Positions 36,284-46,376 of a DNA stretch of 64,000 nt are shown one piece after another (the stretch's first letter is position 1; each line of letters opens with the position of its first letter). Origin of the DNA: Pseudoscleropodium purum (Eukaryota > Streptophyta > Bryopsida > Hypnales > Brachytheciaceae); contig OZ017796.1 in assembly GCA_963969395.1 (NCBI GenBank), positions 11,162,501 to 11,226,500 on the forward strand, written 5' to 3'. Made by a program: the position numbers and the translations under genes. The notes under the pieces were generated by a model. The model did no database searches. It was not told the origin of the DNA and saw nothing but the letters and a program-made list of their open reading frames with translations.

Positions 36284-38040
36284 TATATACATATATAAAA
36301 TATATTAGATAAATCAACATGAACAAATCAATGATTATATATTTCATAGATCTATTCTTCATCAATCAAATAAGAGTGCATGTTCAAATATAGACAAAGA
36401 TGGTTTCTCCATTTGTTCCCAAAAATTAAATAAACAAATAGAGAAAGATATGAAGTGAATGTTACTTAGAGAATTGAAGGGAAAGAAATTGAAGTACTCA
36501 ATTGCATTTTATTAAATTGGAAAATTGCATGTGGATGGCATGAATTAATCTTCATAGATGCTAAACTCATACGAGTTGCATTTCAACATTTATGATTTAT
36601 GCAATTGATTGAATTGAAAGCTCTTGTAATTACATTTTCAAATTTTCGATTCAATCATTCAAATTTGCAAAAGTGATTTATGATAGATTTATAACTTTAA
36701 ATGTGAAAGCATTCAATGCCTTTATGCGTTTGTTCATCAATATATTAATTTTAAATAAATAATATATATTTTGTATAACATATGTATAAACCATTGCATT
36801 AAAAAAAACAAAAAACTAAGAGCCAAGCCAAATAGGCTGGTCAAATGAAGAGAACAAGAGAACAAGAGCCCTACGAGAAAGCAAAGGAAACAAAAAAAAA
36901 TATCAAAAGGATTCAAAGGAAGGAGCAAGATGCATTCTTGCAAGACCGTAGAATACATAATGATTTCAAAATCCAAACACAAATATATTTTTTATTTCAA
37001 TGAGAGTCAAAAATGAACTCCCCTGCTCTCAAAGATTGTACAATGTACACGTTATACAAAACGAACATATAACAGAAAGAGTAGAAGACATCGTTTATCA
37101 TGATTGAAAACTGAAATGATTTTTTCTTTCTATGTAGAATATTTTATGAAATGTAACAATGTATTTAATTATCATAGTAATTGGTAGAAATCTTTGTGCA
37201 ATACATAGAAACATTTCATTCATGTAGAATTTTTTCATTTATTTAGGATTAAAATTGAAGTATTATACTCTACAAAGTACAAACTAAAAACAATATCATA
37301 TACCTAAGTTCAAAAGTTTGCAATTGTTTCGTGAATTCATTTTGAAAACTCAAACAAAGAAATATTTTATAATCAATATCTTGTTCATTTGAATCATTTC
37401 AAAATTCGAATTTCGAATTCAATTCCTATTTATAATAGAAATTATATTTGTCAATTTTTTAGATCTTTAAACAATGAACCCTCTTTTTTTTTAAATTAAT
37501 ATTTAAAAACATCTGAAATAAGAATATTGGAATTACCCTTCAAAATAAATATAGCACATGTATAAGTGTATAATGTATTCTACTCAATCAACTCAAGTAA
37601 CGAATTTTTCTATGTTTTTAAGGAAAAATATAGCCATATATGATTTGAAAGTTAAAACATTGATTCTTTTTCTTTGTTTTCAAATCTAATCAAAATTTCA
37701 TTAAAAAATATGAAAGACTCGATGTTCATTTGAAGATCGTGATGCACTTCTAATTAGAAAACACAACCTTTCATTAAATATCATGAGGTTGAAATCCATT
37801 AAACTGTTATTCTAATTATGTATTGGGGCCTGTTTTAAAAATTTCATTTGCTTACGATGAAAAAGGAATTGACTATTTCTGCAAAACATTTGATTTTCTA
37901 ATAAACTTTAAAAAAATCCCCACCATCTTCAGATCTTCTCAAAACCTATTTAGAAGGATAATATGAGTAAATAATTCAAACATATTCAACTTAACCACAT
38001 TCCCCTCATTCGTAAAACAATTTAGGGGAGAAAAGAAAAG

Positions 38041-38076
38041 GTTTAGGGTAATTAGGGTATAGGGTTTAGGGTTTAC
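38041..38076 (+). repeat. Short interstitial telomere-like tract
   Basis: The tract contains degenerate TTTAGGG units (TTTAGGGTA, TTAGGGTA, TAGGGTTTAGGGTTTA), the plant telomere repeat. It lies about 130 bp before the GC island preceding the transposase. It may be a telo-box promoter element or a repair scar. Confidence 0.7.
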
Positions 38077-38205
38077 ATTTTTTTTTTTTAAAAATGATAA
38101 ATCAATTACATTGATCCTTATTTAGTAATGATTATTAGGCTGTTTTTTTTGGAAATGTTACCGCTCTTTTTGAGTAATATCGGCCTCATAGGATTCTCCA
38201 ATGGA

Positions 38206-38412
38206 CAGCTGGGCGGACGTCGGCGGCGGTCAGTGTTTAAGTGGGGCGGTCGGCGTGTCCAAAGCGCGGACGGCGTCGGAAGGCGGACAGTGCGGACAGT
38301 CCCGTCCGACCGCCGTGTCCGACCGCCCATCTGACCCGTCTGTCCAACCCGTCTAGCCTGTCTGCCCCGTCCGCCCGTCCGCCCATCCGCTTCAGCCCCG
38401 TCTGGGCCGTTG
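38206..38412 (+). promoter_or_regulatory. CpG-rich GTCCGCCC island upstream of the transposase
   Basis: Multiple GGCGGAC/GTCCG(A/C)CC copies lie 300-500 bp 5' of the transposase start at 38720. It mirrors the island upstream of the kinase, giving each divergent gene its own GC-rich block. The promoter role is inferred from position. Confidence 0.45.
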
Positions 38413-38719
38413 CTTGTTTTTGAACGGAAACCCTAAAAATGAACCTTTAATTTTTTGGAGGGGACTATAAATGTTAGAAGAGAAGCTTTGGTATTTACTC
38501 TCGAAAAACCGAACGCTAAGATTTCCAAGGGCTATGAGCTTCAATTTATTGAGTCTCTTGCTTGGTAATGCATAGTTCGGTGGACGGAGGGGCTTTGATT
38601 TTCAAAGCTTTGTGTGACTAATTTCATTGATATTGTATACATTGTCACGTTGTGGGTTTCAAATTGAAAACGTTTTATTGGTTTCTTTTGAAATTGAGGT
38701 AAAACATACACTTGTCAGT

Positions 38720-40882
38720 ATGGTGGCCAAACTGACGGGGGATTTTTCTCCTTGGTTTAGTGTGCAAGAGGGTGGTAAAGTAAAATGTAGGCTTTGCAAA
38801 GCGAGCATGTCAAGGAAGCTCAGCCGTATGTTCAGCCACTTAGGCTATTCTGGGCCTGGAGGTATACGTGATAAAGGGATGAGCCTTTGTCCACGATTAT
38901 CAATGGCAGTTCGAGATTTATTTCGGCATTGCAAAGGAGTTTTTCCAAAACGTGTTGTAATGGACAATGTGGATGGCAACCCTGGCCCTTCAGATGTTCA
39001 AGAGTTTTCGGCCGGAAAGGCTGTGTCGCATTCTGACCACGAAGACTCTTGTTCAGCGTCCAAAGAAGTGGTATCAATGATATGTGCCACAACTGAAATG
39101 ACTTTGAGTATGGAAGCTTCTAGTGAACGTGAAACCCCGAGGGCATCAAGTTCTAGGCCTCAGAGGCAAGGCAGCTTAGTGAATGGGTTTGAAGAAGGTC
39201 ATAGACGCAAATTACATTCAGTGTGGGCAAGTTTTTTTTATTAGACGAACATACCATTTTCCGTGGCTCGAAATCCAGCTTTTAAAGAAGCAGTGAAGAA
39301 AACGGCTACGTTTGGTAAGCCATACATTCCTCCCTCATACCACGACCTTCGGTACAAATTGTTGAATGAGGCGAAGACCAACATTCAGACACAGTTGAAT
39401 GCACGAACCGAAGATAGCATTCGAAAATTTGGAGCAACATTGTCCATTGATGGATGGAGCTCCATGAATAATCGACCTCTCATCAATGCCATGCTTGTAT
39501 CATCCGCAGGTGAAGAATTTCTTGGATCTGTGGATACAAGTAGTTGTGAAAAAAATGCGGAGTACTTGGCAGCTGTGTTGGAAAAGTTCATTGAACAAGT
39601 GGGGTCCAAGAACGTCGTGTTAATAACTACGGATAATACTCCCGTGAATTCGTCCGCACGGGATGTAATATCTGCAAAATATCCTCATATTTTTTACCAA
39701 AGGTGCGTGGTACATGCATTGAATTTGTTGTTGAAGGATTGGGCTGCACAAAAATGGATTGCTTCCAAATTGGATAAAGGAGTTCTTGTAGCTAAATTTA
39801 TCAGGAAGAGACATATGCCGCTAGCTCTATTGCGAAAGTATTCGCCAAATCTTGGTCTCTTGATGCCTGGGGATACAAGGTTCGCCTCTAAATTTATAAT
39901 GATGGAACGTTTGACAAAATTGAGAGGAGTATTGGAACAAACGGTGGATCCGCAATGGGTTGAGTATGTACATACTCTCAAGAAGAAACGTGGAGCCAAA
40001 GTCCAACCAAAAGACTTGGCCTTAGCGGTGAAGAAAATTGTTCTTGATGACCATTTTTGCAATCGGTCCATCAATTATGTGGAGATGGTTGAACCAATCA
40101 TATGTGCACTCTACGATTTGGATTCAAAAACACCATGTATGGAGAAGGTGTTGCATATCATGAGGAAATTAGAGAAGCACGTGAACGGATTACAAAGTCC
40201 ACCATTTTGTTTGCTAGAAGAACTTGCAATTCCATTGGTACAGTCTTTTTATGCCCAAAGAAGAATGGTGGGCAACGATCTCCAATCAGCCGCAGCTCTT
40301 TTGAATCCATACCTTCTTCATGACAAAGAGCTAGCGGATGACGCAAATGCAATGTCAGGATGTAAGAAAGTTTTGGAGAGAATATGTAAACCGGATGAAT
40401 ATACAACAGTGGTGAAGGAATTTGTGGCTTTTGGACACAAGAAACCCCCATTCCACAATATGTTGAATCCGGAAGAACAAAGGTTGTCCGCACATGCTTG
40501 GTGGAATTTTGAAGGTGCATGTGGCAAGTTTATAGCTCCATTAGCAAAGAGGATATTGGCTCAACCGGTGTCATCATCTTCATGTGAACGGAATTGGAGC
40601 AACTATTCTTTTGTTCACAACAAATCTCGAAATAAATTGAAGCCGGAGAGAGCAGCGGATTTGGTGTAGGTCTATACCAATTCCAAAGTATTAAACGCAT
40701 CGAAGGAAAAAGATGAAAAAAAAAGGTATAATGATAATGTGGATTCGATGGAATCAAAGGATTTAGATAGGCCGACGTTAGAAGACGATGATGACGAGGA
40801 TTTGAAAAGGGCCCTTTCAGCTGTAGATGGCGGAGATGACTTCAATCATGCGACAGCATGGGGAGATGAAGACGTTATGTAA
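38720..40882 (+). pseudogene. hAT-superfamily transposase, broken by in-frame stops
   Basis: A single frame runs from MVAKLTGDFSPWF (38720) to TAA at 40880-40882. It is interrupted by TAG at 39242-39244 and at 40667-40669, with no frameshift. An N-terminal BED-like zinc finger (VKCRLCK...SHLGY) is followed by VARNPAFKEA. The DUF659-like catalytic core carries SIDGWSS (first Asp about residue 244) and LITTDN (Asp about 305). Further on are CVVHALNLLLKDW, PGDTRFASKF, AAALLNPYL, and the hAT C-terminal dimerisation segment AHAWWNFEGACG..SSSSCERNWS. After the second stop an acidic tail continues in frame. An upstream in-frame ATG at 38627 exists, but the family-like start is 38720. Point nonsense mutations alone suggest recent inactivation. 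Confidence 0.88.
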
Positions 40883-41040
40883 AACTTTCCCGATTTGGTG
40901 AATGATACACATGATTATCATCTAGACCGCAAGGATGTCGTTCCCGACAATGCAAACGATGCATATATACCTTTTGTGAAGACGAGGACAATGTAGGGGG
41001 AGAGGAGAATCTACCTTCTTTAGCTGCATATTGCAATGGA

Positions 41041-42195
41041 ATGGGATTCTTGAATAGCGAAAACATTCTATCGGAAAAGGCAAACGCTAATGCCAAAGAG
41101 GTGAAAATCAATGAGAATGCTATTGGTGATGATGGAAGAAATGAAGAAGTTTTAATTTCTCAATCTCCATCTATGGCATTAAATGTAGTGCAAGAAAATG
41201 ACAAAAGAGAAGATGCGGTCATGGAGGTGGATGTTCTAAAAGATGTGGGCAACAATAGTGGTGATGAGGGGGAACCAAATATTGCGGTACAGAAAAATAA
41301 TGATTCACTTGGGATGGCAGTCACAAATTCGGCAATTGTGAAGAGTGATAAAGGAAAAGAGCCAATGAAATCAATTTCTGAAGTACCGAGATCTAATGCT
41401 TTTCCACCAATACCGTTGAAGTCTATTAGCACACGATTGAATGATTCTCAGAGCTTTGGATATGAAAAACGCCTAAAGAACATTTCCAAAGAAATTTCTA
41501 CAGGCGGTAATCTACGGAAAATAGCGTCATCACCTACAAGCCTAAGTGATACGGATAGTGATCGGATGCCATTGGCATCTTTGCGTGCTCGCATTTTAGC
41601 AAAAGGAATGGCGCAAGAACCCATCAAATCAACAAACGGCACTTTATTACTTCAAAAGAAAGCCAAAGTGGAGATAACCGTTCATGGATGCTATTGGCAT
41701 CTTTGCGTGCTCGCATTTTAGCAAAAGGAATGGCGCAAGAACCCATCAAATCAACAAACGGCACTCTATTACTTCAGAAGAAGCCAAAGTGGAGATAACC
41801 GTTCATGGACATGTCGACCTTATATCGAGATTGATGGTTCAAGAATCCAATAAGGTGAAAGCGAAAAGAGAAATGCAACCTTTTGCTATCTCTCCAGTGA
41901 AGAATAGGACCCCTCTTGATGAAAATGTTGCTACTTTGTCAAATAGAAAGAAAAGAAAGGTTCCTATTCAAAAAGCCTTTAATCGTTATGTCAAAGTAAA
42001 AAAGAAAAATTAAATTCAAAAGAAGGGAGTAAACCTACTTCGAGAGAAGACTTGAAGGAGACAACGATACTTGATTCCAACAATGAAGATGACTCCGACA
42101 ATGAAGATGACTCCGATAATGAAGATTTTGAACGGAGAGCTGTAGGAGAGAGTAGTGGGGCTGAGGTTAGAGGAGATGTGGATTGGCGTCCATAG
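41041..42195 (+). pseudogene. Third ORF of the large element, acidic, function unknown
   Basis: The ORF opens MGFLNSENILSEKANANAKE and is rich in D/E/N/S/K. It contains SDTDSDRMPLASLRARILAKG and, after frame changes, KNRTPLDENVATLSNRKKRK and a tail with repeated DDSDNED ending VDWRP. A 122/121-bp tandem duplication at 41564-41806 shifts the frame, and a further shift occurs near 42005. It could be the 3' part of an originally longer transposase-linked gene or a separate accessory protein. The basic KKRK-type stretches suggest nuclear targeting (inference). No family is recognised. Confidence 0.55.
41564..41806 (+). repeat. Tandem duplication, 122 + 121 bp
   Basis: GGATGCCATTGGCATCTTTG...GATAACCGTTCAT is repeated directly at 41564-41685 and 41686-41806 with very few differences and one lost base. 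It lies inside the third ORF and destroys its frame. Confidence 0.92.
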
Positions 42196-42540
42196 GAATT
42201 GTGGAGATGTGAATTTAGATGTTTGATTGTTTAGTTGCTTATGATATATAGAGCTCATGTTGACAAATGACAATGGTTTCTTCAATCATTTTATTATAAA
42301 ATTGTTTGTTTATTGATGATATACATCTCGCTGGATTTTAAAGTGATTTTGTTTCTAAATCAAAATGAAATTCAATAAAAAAAATTAAAAATGTATTTCA
42401 TATTTTAGCTTTTACATAAATAGTGATATACAACTCTATTGAATCGCAATTGCAATATAAGAAAAATCAAAATCAAAATGACTTCACTCTCAATCTCTCA
42501 TTGGTGAAAACAATCAAAACAAAAAACCCAAAATGGGTTT

Positions 42541-42692
42541 TCTAAGCCGCCCCGCCCGTCCGCCCCGCCCCACGCGTCCGCCTTCCGACGGCGGGAGGGA
42601 CGCTGCATCCGCTAGCGTCCTTGCGTCCGGATGTCCGGATGTCCGGAAATCGGACACTATTTTGGGGCGGACGTAGAGATTCGTCAACCCTG
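42541..42692 (+). mobile_element. Right subterminal region and terminus of the large hAT element
   Basis: The region holds GCCCGTCCGCC repeats, CCTTCCGACGGCGGGAGGGA and GGACACTATTTTGGGGCGGA, and ends TCGTCAACCCTG at 42692. The same succession closes copies A and B. The junction falls inside the Copia integrase reading frame on the minus strand, immediately after ...SMLKNANLPN. Confidence 0.9.
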
Positions 42693-44902
42693 ATTAGGAA
42701 GGTTGGCATTTTTCAACATACTACGAGTACACTCCATTATAGTGCGATTTTTACACTCGGCAACTCCATTTTGTTCAGGGGTATAGAGTACGGTCGTTTG
42801 TCTAGATATACCACTATCTAAATAAAATTTCTTAAATGCTTCAGACATATATTCACGACCATTGTCTGTCCTTAAGGTTTTAATTCTTTTATTTGTTTGT
42901 AGTTTTGCCATTTCTTTATAAGCTTTAAAGGCATCTAGAACTTCTTCTTTAGCTTTTAAAAATGTCACTTCACATTTTCGAGAGTAATCGTCTATAAATG
43001 TAACAAAATACTTTGCACCCCCATGTGAAAAAGTTTGAATAGGGCCACATAAGTCTGAGTGAACTATTTCTAATAGATCTGTAGCTCGGCGCCCACCTTG
43101 CTTAGGAAATTTCTTACGACTTTGTTTATCCTCTAAACAACTTTTACATAAAGAAATTTCAAAATTTGGAGCTTTAATTTTAAGTCCATGTACTAATCCA
43201 TCTTCATACATTACTTTTAGTTTCTTTAAACTAGGATGACTTAGCCTTTGATGCCATAACTCTACATTGGTGGAATTAGAGTTACTTACAACATGTGACA
43301 AATTTTGATGGTAGGTATGGAAAGTACCTAACTCATACAAATTACCTACTCTTTTTCGTGAGGTAATTAGTGTTTTACCCTCTTTGTCTTTTATAAGACA
43401 TGAATTTGATGTAAATTCTAGACAATATCCAGCATCCGTAACTCTACTAACAAATATTAAGCTCTTCTTCAAAGCCGGGATATGTAGGACATTTTCAATT
43501 GTCCTAGTTTCTCCATTATCTAAGGTTATTAAGACAGTCCCTTGTCTTTTGACATCATGACTAGAATTTTCCCCCAAATACAGTTTATCTTTTGTGAAAA
43601 TTTTATTGTAGGACACATACCAATCAAAATGTGGTGTCATGTGTTGAGTGGCACCGGAGTCAAGGTACCACGTGTCTTCTAACATGTCTTCTACTGCCAA
43701 GGCCACCAAAAACAATTTAGTGTGTGTAACAATATTTGCTTGGTTATCGGATTTTGTCTTCTCTTCTTGAATGCGAATCCTACAATCTTTGATATGGTGA
43801 TTTGGCTTGCCACAATAGAAACAATTTCCCTTCTTTTTTAATTGGGAAATTTTGTTAGTAGTTTCAAATTTCCTTTTTTGGAAACTTCGAATTTCCCTTA
43901 AATAGTTTTTTACTACTATATAAGGCTTGAGGTCAGGGTTGACAAATTAGTATGTCTGCCCCAAAATAGCGTCCGTAACGCGGACATCCGTCCTCACGGA
44001 CGCCAGCGGACGTAGCGTCCTTCCTGCCATCAGAAGGCGGATGGGCGGGGCGGACGGACGGGGCGGATGCCCAGATCATGCGGACCACATCAGTCCGCGT
44101 GTCGATCGGACGGCTATAACCGGGGGGACAGGCGGACAGGGCGGTCTCGGCGGACGCTGTGTCCACCGGGACCGCGAATGTCAGCGAACGCTGCGGATAT
44201 AACGTTTGCTTCCGGACATCCCGGACGTCCGACCGTCTTGTCAACCTTGCTTGAGGTTTTTCCTCACTAAATTTCCCTTTGGATTTTCTCCTAATCTCTT
44301 CTTGTAACAAGAGACTTGTCACACCTTCTAAGGTTAAGTTGGTTTGACCACTAATAGAGACAACTAGCCCTTCATAAGACTCTGGCAAAGAGCCTAGGAG
44401 GACAATAGCACTATCACCATCACTTATGGTAATTCCTGTACTTGCTAAATTATTAATCAATGTTCGAAATGTATTTATATGTTCTGCTATTGTATCCATT
44501 TCCGACATTTTTAATGCATATAGTTGTTTATTGTAATACATTTTTGTTTGAGCATGAGTAGTTTCATATATATTTACTAGTGTATCCCAAACTTGTTTTG
44601 CAATTTTGCACTTACTTACGTGTGACAATTGAGCATCTTTTAAAGCAAGTAATATATTAGCTCTTGCCTTAATATCCTTTTTATCCCATGTCAAATGATT
44701 TATCGGAGATGTTGGTCGCACATCTCACATCTGTACCATTTACATGTCCAAACAAATCTTTGTCCAACAACACCATCTCCATCCGAATTTTCCATGTGTG
44801 AAAATTCACACCATCAAATTGATTGATTTGAGGGCAATGGTCAGCTTGGGGTACCCCAAAACATTGTCTTAACAATAATATCAATCTACTGTAGTATGTC
44901 AA
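42693..44902 (-). pseudogene. 5' half of a Copia gag-pol, interrupted twice
   Basis: Read leftwards, gag begins near 44902 (INQFDGVNFHTWKIRME) with a frame change near 44715. It continues with WDTLVNIYETTHAQTK and EHINTFRTLI. It is split by miniature element D at 43934-44249. A CCHC knuckle, CFYCGKPNHHIKDC (about 43830), precedes the protease WYLDSGATQHMT (about 43660), the GAG-pre-integrase HQRLSHPSLKKL, and the integrase core (HSDLCGP, FIDDYSRK, RTDNGREYMS, TPEQNGVAE). The frame stops at 42693, where the large hAT end begins. Reverse transcriptase, RNase H and the 3' LTR are absent from the window. Confidence 0.92.
43934..44249 (-). mobile_element. GC-rich hAT-type miniature element D, 316 bp, inside Copia gag
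   Basis: It begins CAGGGTTGACAAATTAG (right-type terminus in reverse) and ends TCTTGTCAACCTTG. It is flanked by a perfect 8-bp target duplication CTTGAGGT (43926-43933 and 44250-44257). Its interior is GC-rich with GGCGGAC repeats. It is inserted in the Copia gag reading frame after ..GKFSEEKPQA. Confidence 0.93.
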
Positions 44903-45804
44903 ACAACTTCATCCTTTAAATGCAATAAATTATGGTTTCACAAAATGTGTTTTTAAATGCCTAAACTTATATTGTATCAAGAAAAAAAAAATCAACACAA
45001 AAAAATAATTTGTAATTTTTTAATGAATTTTTTAGTGAAAAAAATTAGTGTTGTCCTAAGCACATAAAATTCTTGAAAACAAGCATTTGGAATACCAAAT
45101 AATTTTTTTTAATATCATTTTTGGATGTGACTTACATAAAGTGGTCCAATACATAAAATAATTAATTTTATTAAAAAAACAGTTTCAAAATTGTGCACTA
45201 TAGAGGTTGCAATTTCCAAAATTCAATGGGTTTTTTCACATCTATGAAAAGATTCACAAATTTAATTTTTTTCCTTAAAAACTCAATATGAATATACATC
45301 TTGATTTTGTTGAGGTGCACAATTTTTTTTTTTAAATTTTAGAATCTTCTTACTTATCAAAATGAACAAATTAGACAAACGTTGGAGGCTTTCAACAAAA
45401 ATAACCTAATTAGTGTGTCTAAAGAGGGATACCCTAAGCCAACCATTGCCCTTGACGCATATCTATAGATGAAGATGCCATGATGCTCTATATGTTTGTA
45501 TAGAATAGAATAAAGAAGTTTTACAAGAATATCATTTACTTTTAAAGATTATGCGTCTTTTTCACTCAAGGTTAAGAATATGATGTATTTCATCCTCTTC
45601 CATTAAATCATTTATTCTTTGAGCTAATTCTTGTTCTTCTTGTCTAGTTTGCAATTGAACAAATGCCTCTTCTTCTCTAATTTGCAAGTGCCTATTATTT
45701 ATGGGCTCATTTTCTATTATTATTTCTCCATGCATTGGTACTAACAATGTTGCATTTCTATTACTTTCTTCTTTAACGCAACACATCTTATGTGCTCTAT
45801 TATC
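44903..45804 (-). other. Copia 5' untranslated/leader region
   Basis: AT-rich sequence lies between the primer-binding site and gag. A short ORF read leftwards from 45867 to 45562 (LIWYQSDNRAHKMCC...) spans the primer-binding site, as often seen in Copia elements, and has no separate domain. Confidence 0.5.
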
Positions 45805-45816
45805 GCTCTGGTACCA
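45805..45816 (-). other. Copia tRNA-Met primer-binding site
   Basis: On the minus strand this reads TGGTACCAGAGC, one base off the canonical initiator-Met primer-binding site TGGTATCAGAGC. It immediately follows the LTR. Confidence 0.8.
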
Positions 45817-46067
45817 TATTAAATCTTGGACTTTATCTATGCCTAAACATAATAAAGCTAGAAACAATTCAAAGACTCAAAGACAAGTTTAATGACAAGT
45901 GAATTATTAATAATGATAAATACAAAAGGGAGGAATCCCTTTACATAGGTTGTGAATAGATGTGTCTTGAAAGGTTGTACCCTTTCTACATAGCTATTGA
46001 CCCTTCAAGGGTAATCTATGTATAAAGACATATACCCGTAAGCTAAACTATACACTACATTTCTACA
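45817..46067 (-). repeat. Copia 5' LTR, about 250 bp
   Basis: On the minus strand it starts TGTAGAAATGTAGTG at 46067, has TATA-like and TTTGTATTTATCATT segments, and runs to the primer-binding site. The 3' boundary is uncertain because the expected CA end is not obvious (it reads ATTTAATA). No second LTR is found. Confidence 0.65.
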
Positions 46068-46376
46068 GTGACTCCCTTCAATTACGACCCTGTGCAAAAC
46101 CTGCTGCCCCCAACGATTCTCACCTAACCTGAACACGGAGGATTGGGAGCTAGCACAGGGTTGATTTTGCGTACGTACACCTGTAACCTGAAGAGCTCCC
46201 AGTTGATTCAAATATATGGCATCCGGACGGTAAATACATTCTCAGCAAGAGAACCCAGATCGAATCCCTATCAATTATCAACAAGACCAAACAATAACAA
46301 TTACAAGCAGGAATGAATTCGAACCATGCACAATCTCTTCACGTACTGTGAGGTTCGGCGGAAACAGTCATTAATT

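Larger units (their letters stand above)
35311..38205. other. AT-rich spacer inside the large element
   Basis: No gene is seen. It contains a 41-bp tandem repeat at 35491-35584 (two full units and a partial), a pure (TA)n microsatellite at about 36203-36279, and a telomere-like tract at 38041-38076. Apparent ORFs over the TA run are artefacts. Confidence 0.6.
32733..42692 (+). mobile_element. Candidate 10-kb hAT-superfamily transposon with kinase cargo
   Basis: The left end is AAGGGTTGACACGATGTCC at 32733 (family consensus CAGGG...) and the right end is GAGATTCGTCAACCCTG at 42692. Both subterminal regions match the miniature copies A, B and D, which look like internal-deletion derivatives of it. 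Contents in order: left GC-rich end (to about 32850), kinase pseudogene (minus), GC island (34980-35310), AT-rich spacer, GC island (38210-38410), hAT transposase (plus), acidic third ORF, and right GC-rich end (42541-42692). The 8 bp outside the two ends differ (ACTTAAGA against ATTAGGAA), and Copia sequence abuts only the right end. The left flank has therefore been rearranged, or the two ends belong to different insertions. Confidence 0.65.

Noticed and set aside
36174..36365. ORF rich in alternating I and Y
   Set aside because: Direct translation of the (TA)n microsatellite.
31010..42692. A single element running from the reversed terminus at 31010 to 42692
   Set aside because: Both termini are of the right-hand type and the outside octamers (ACAAAATG and ATTAGGAA) do not match. 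The left-type terminus at 32733 is the better partner.
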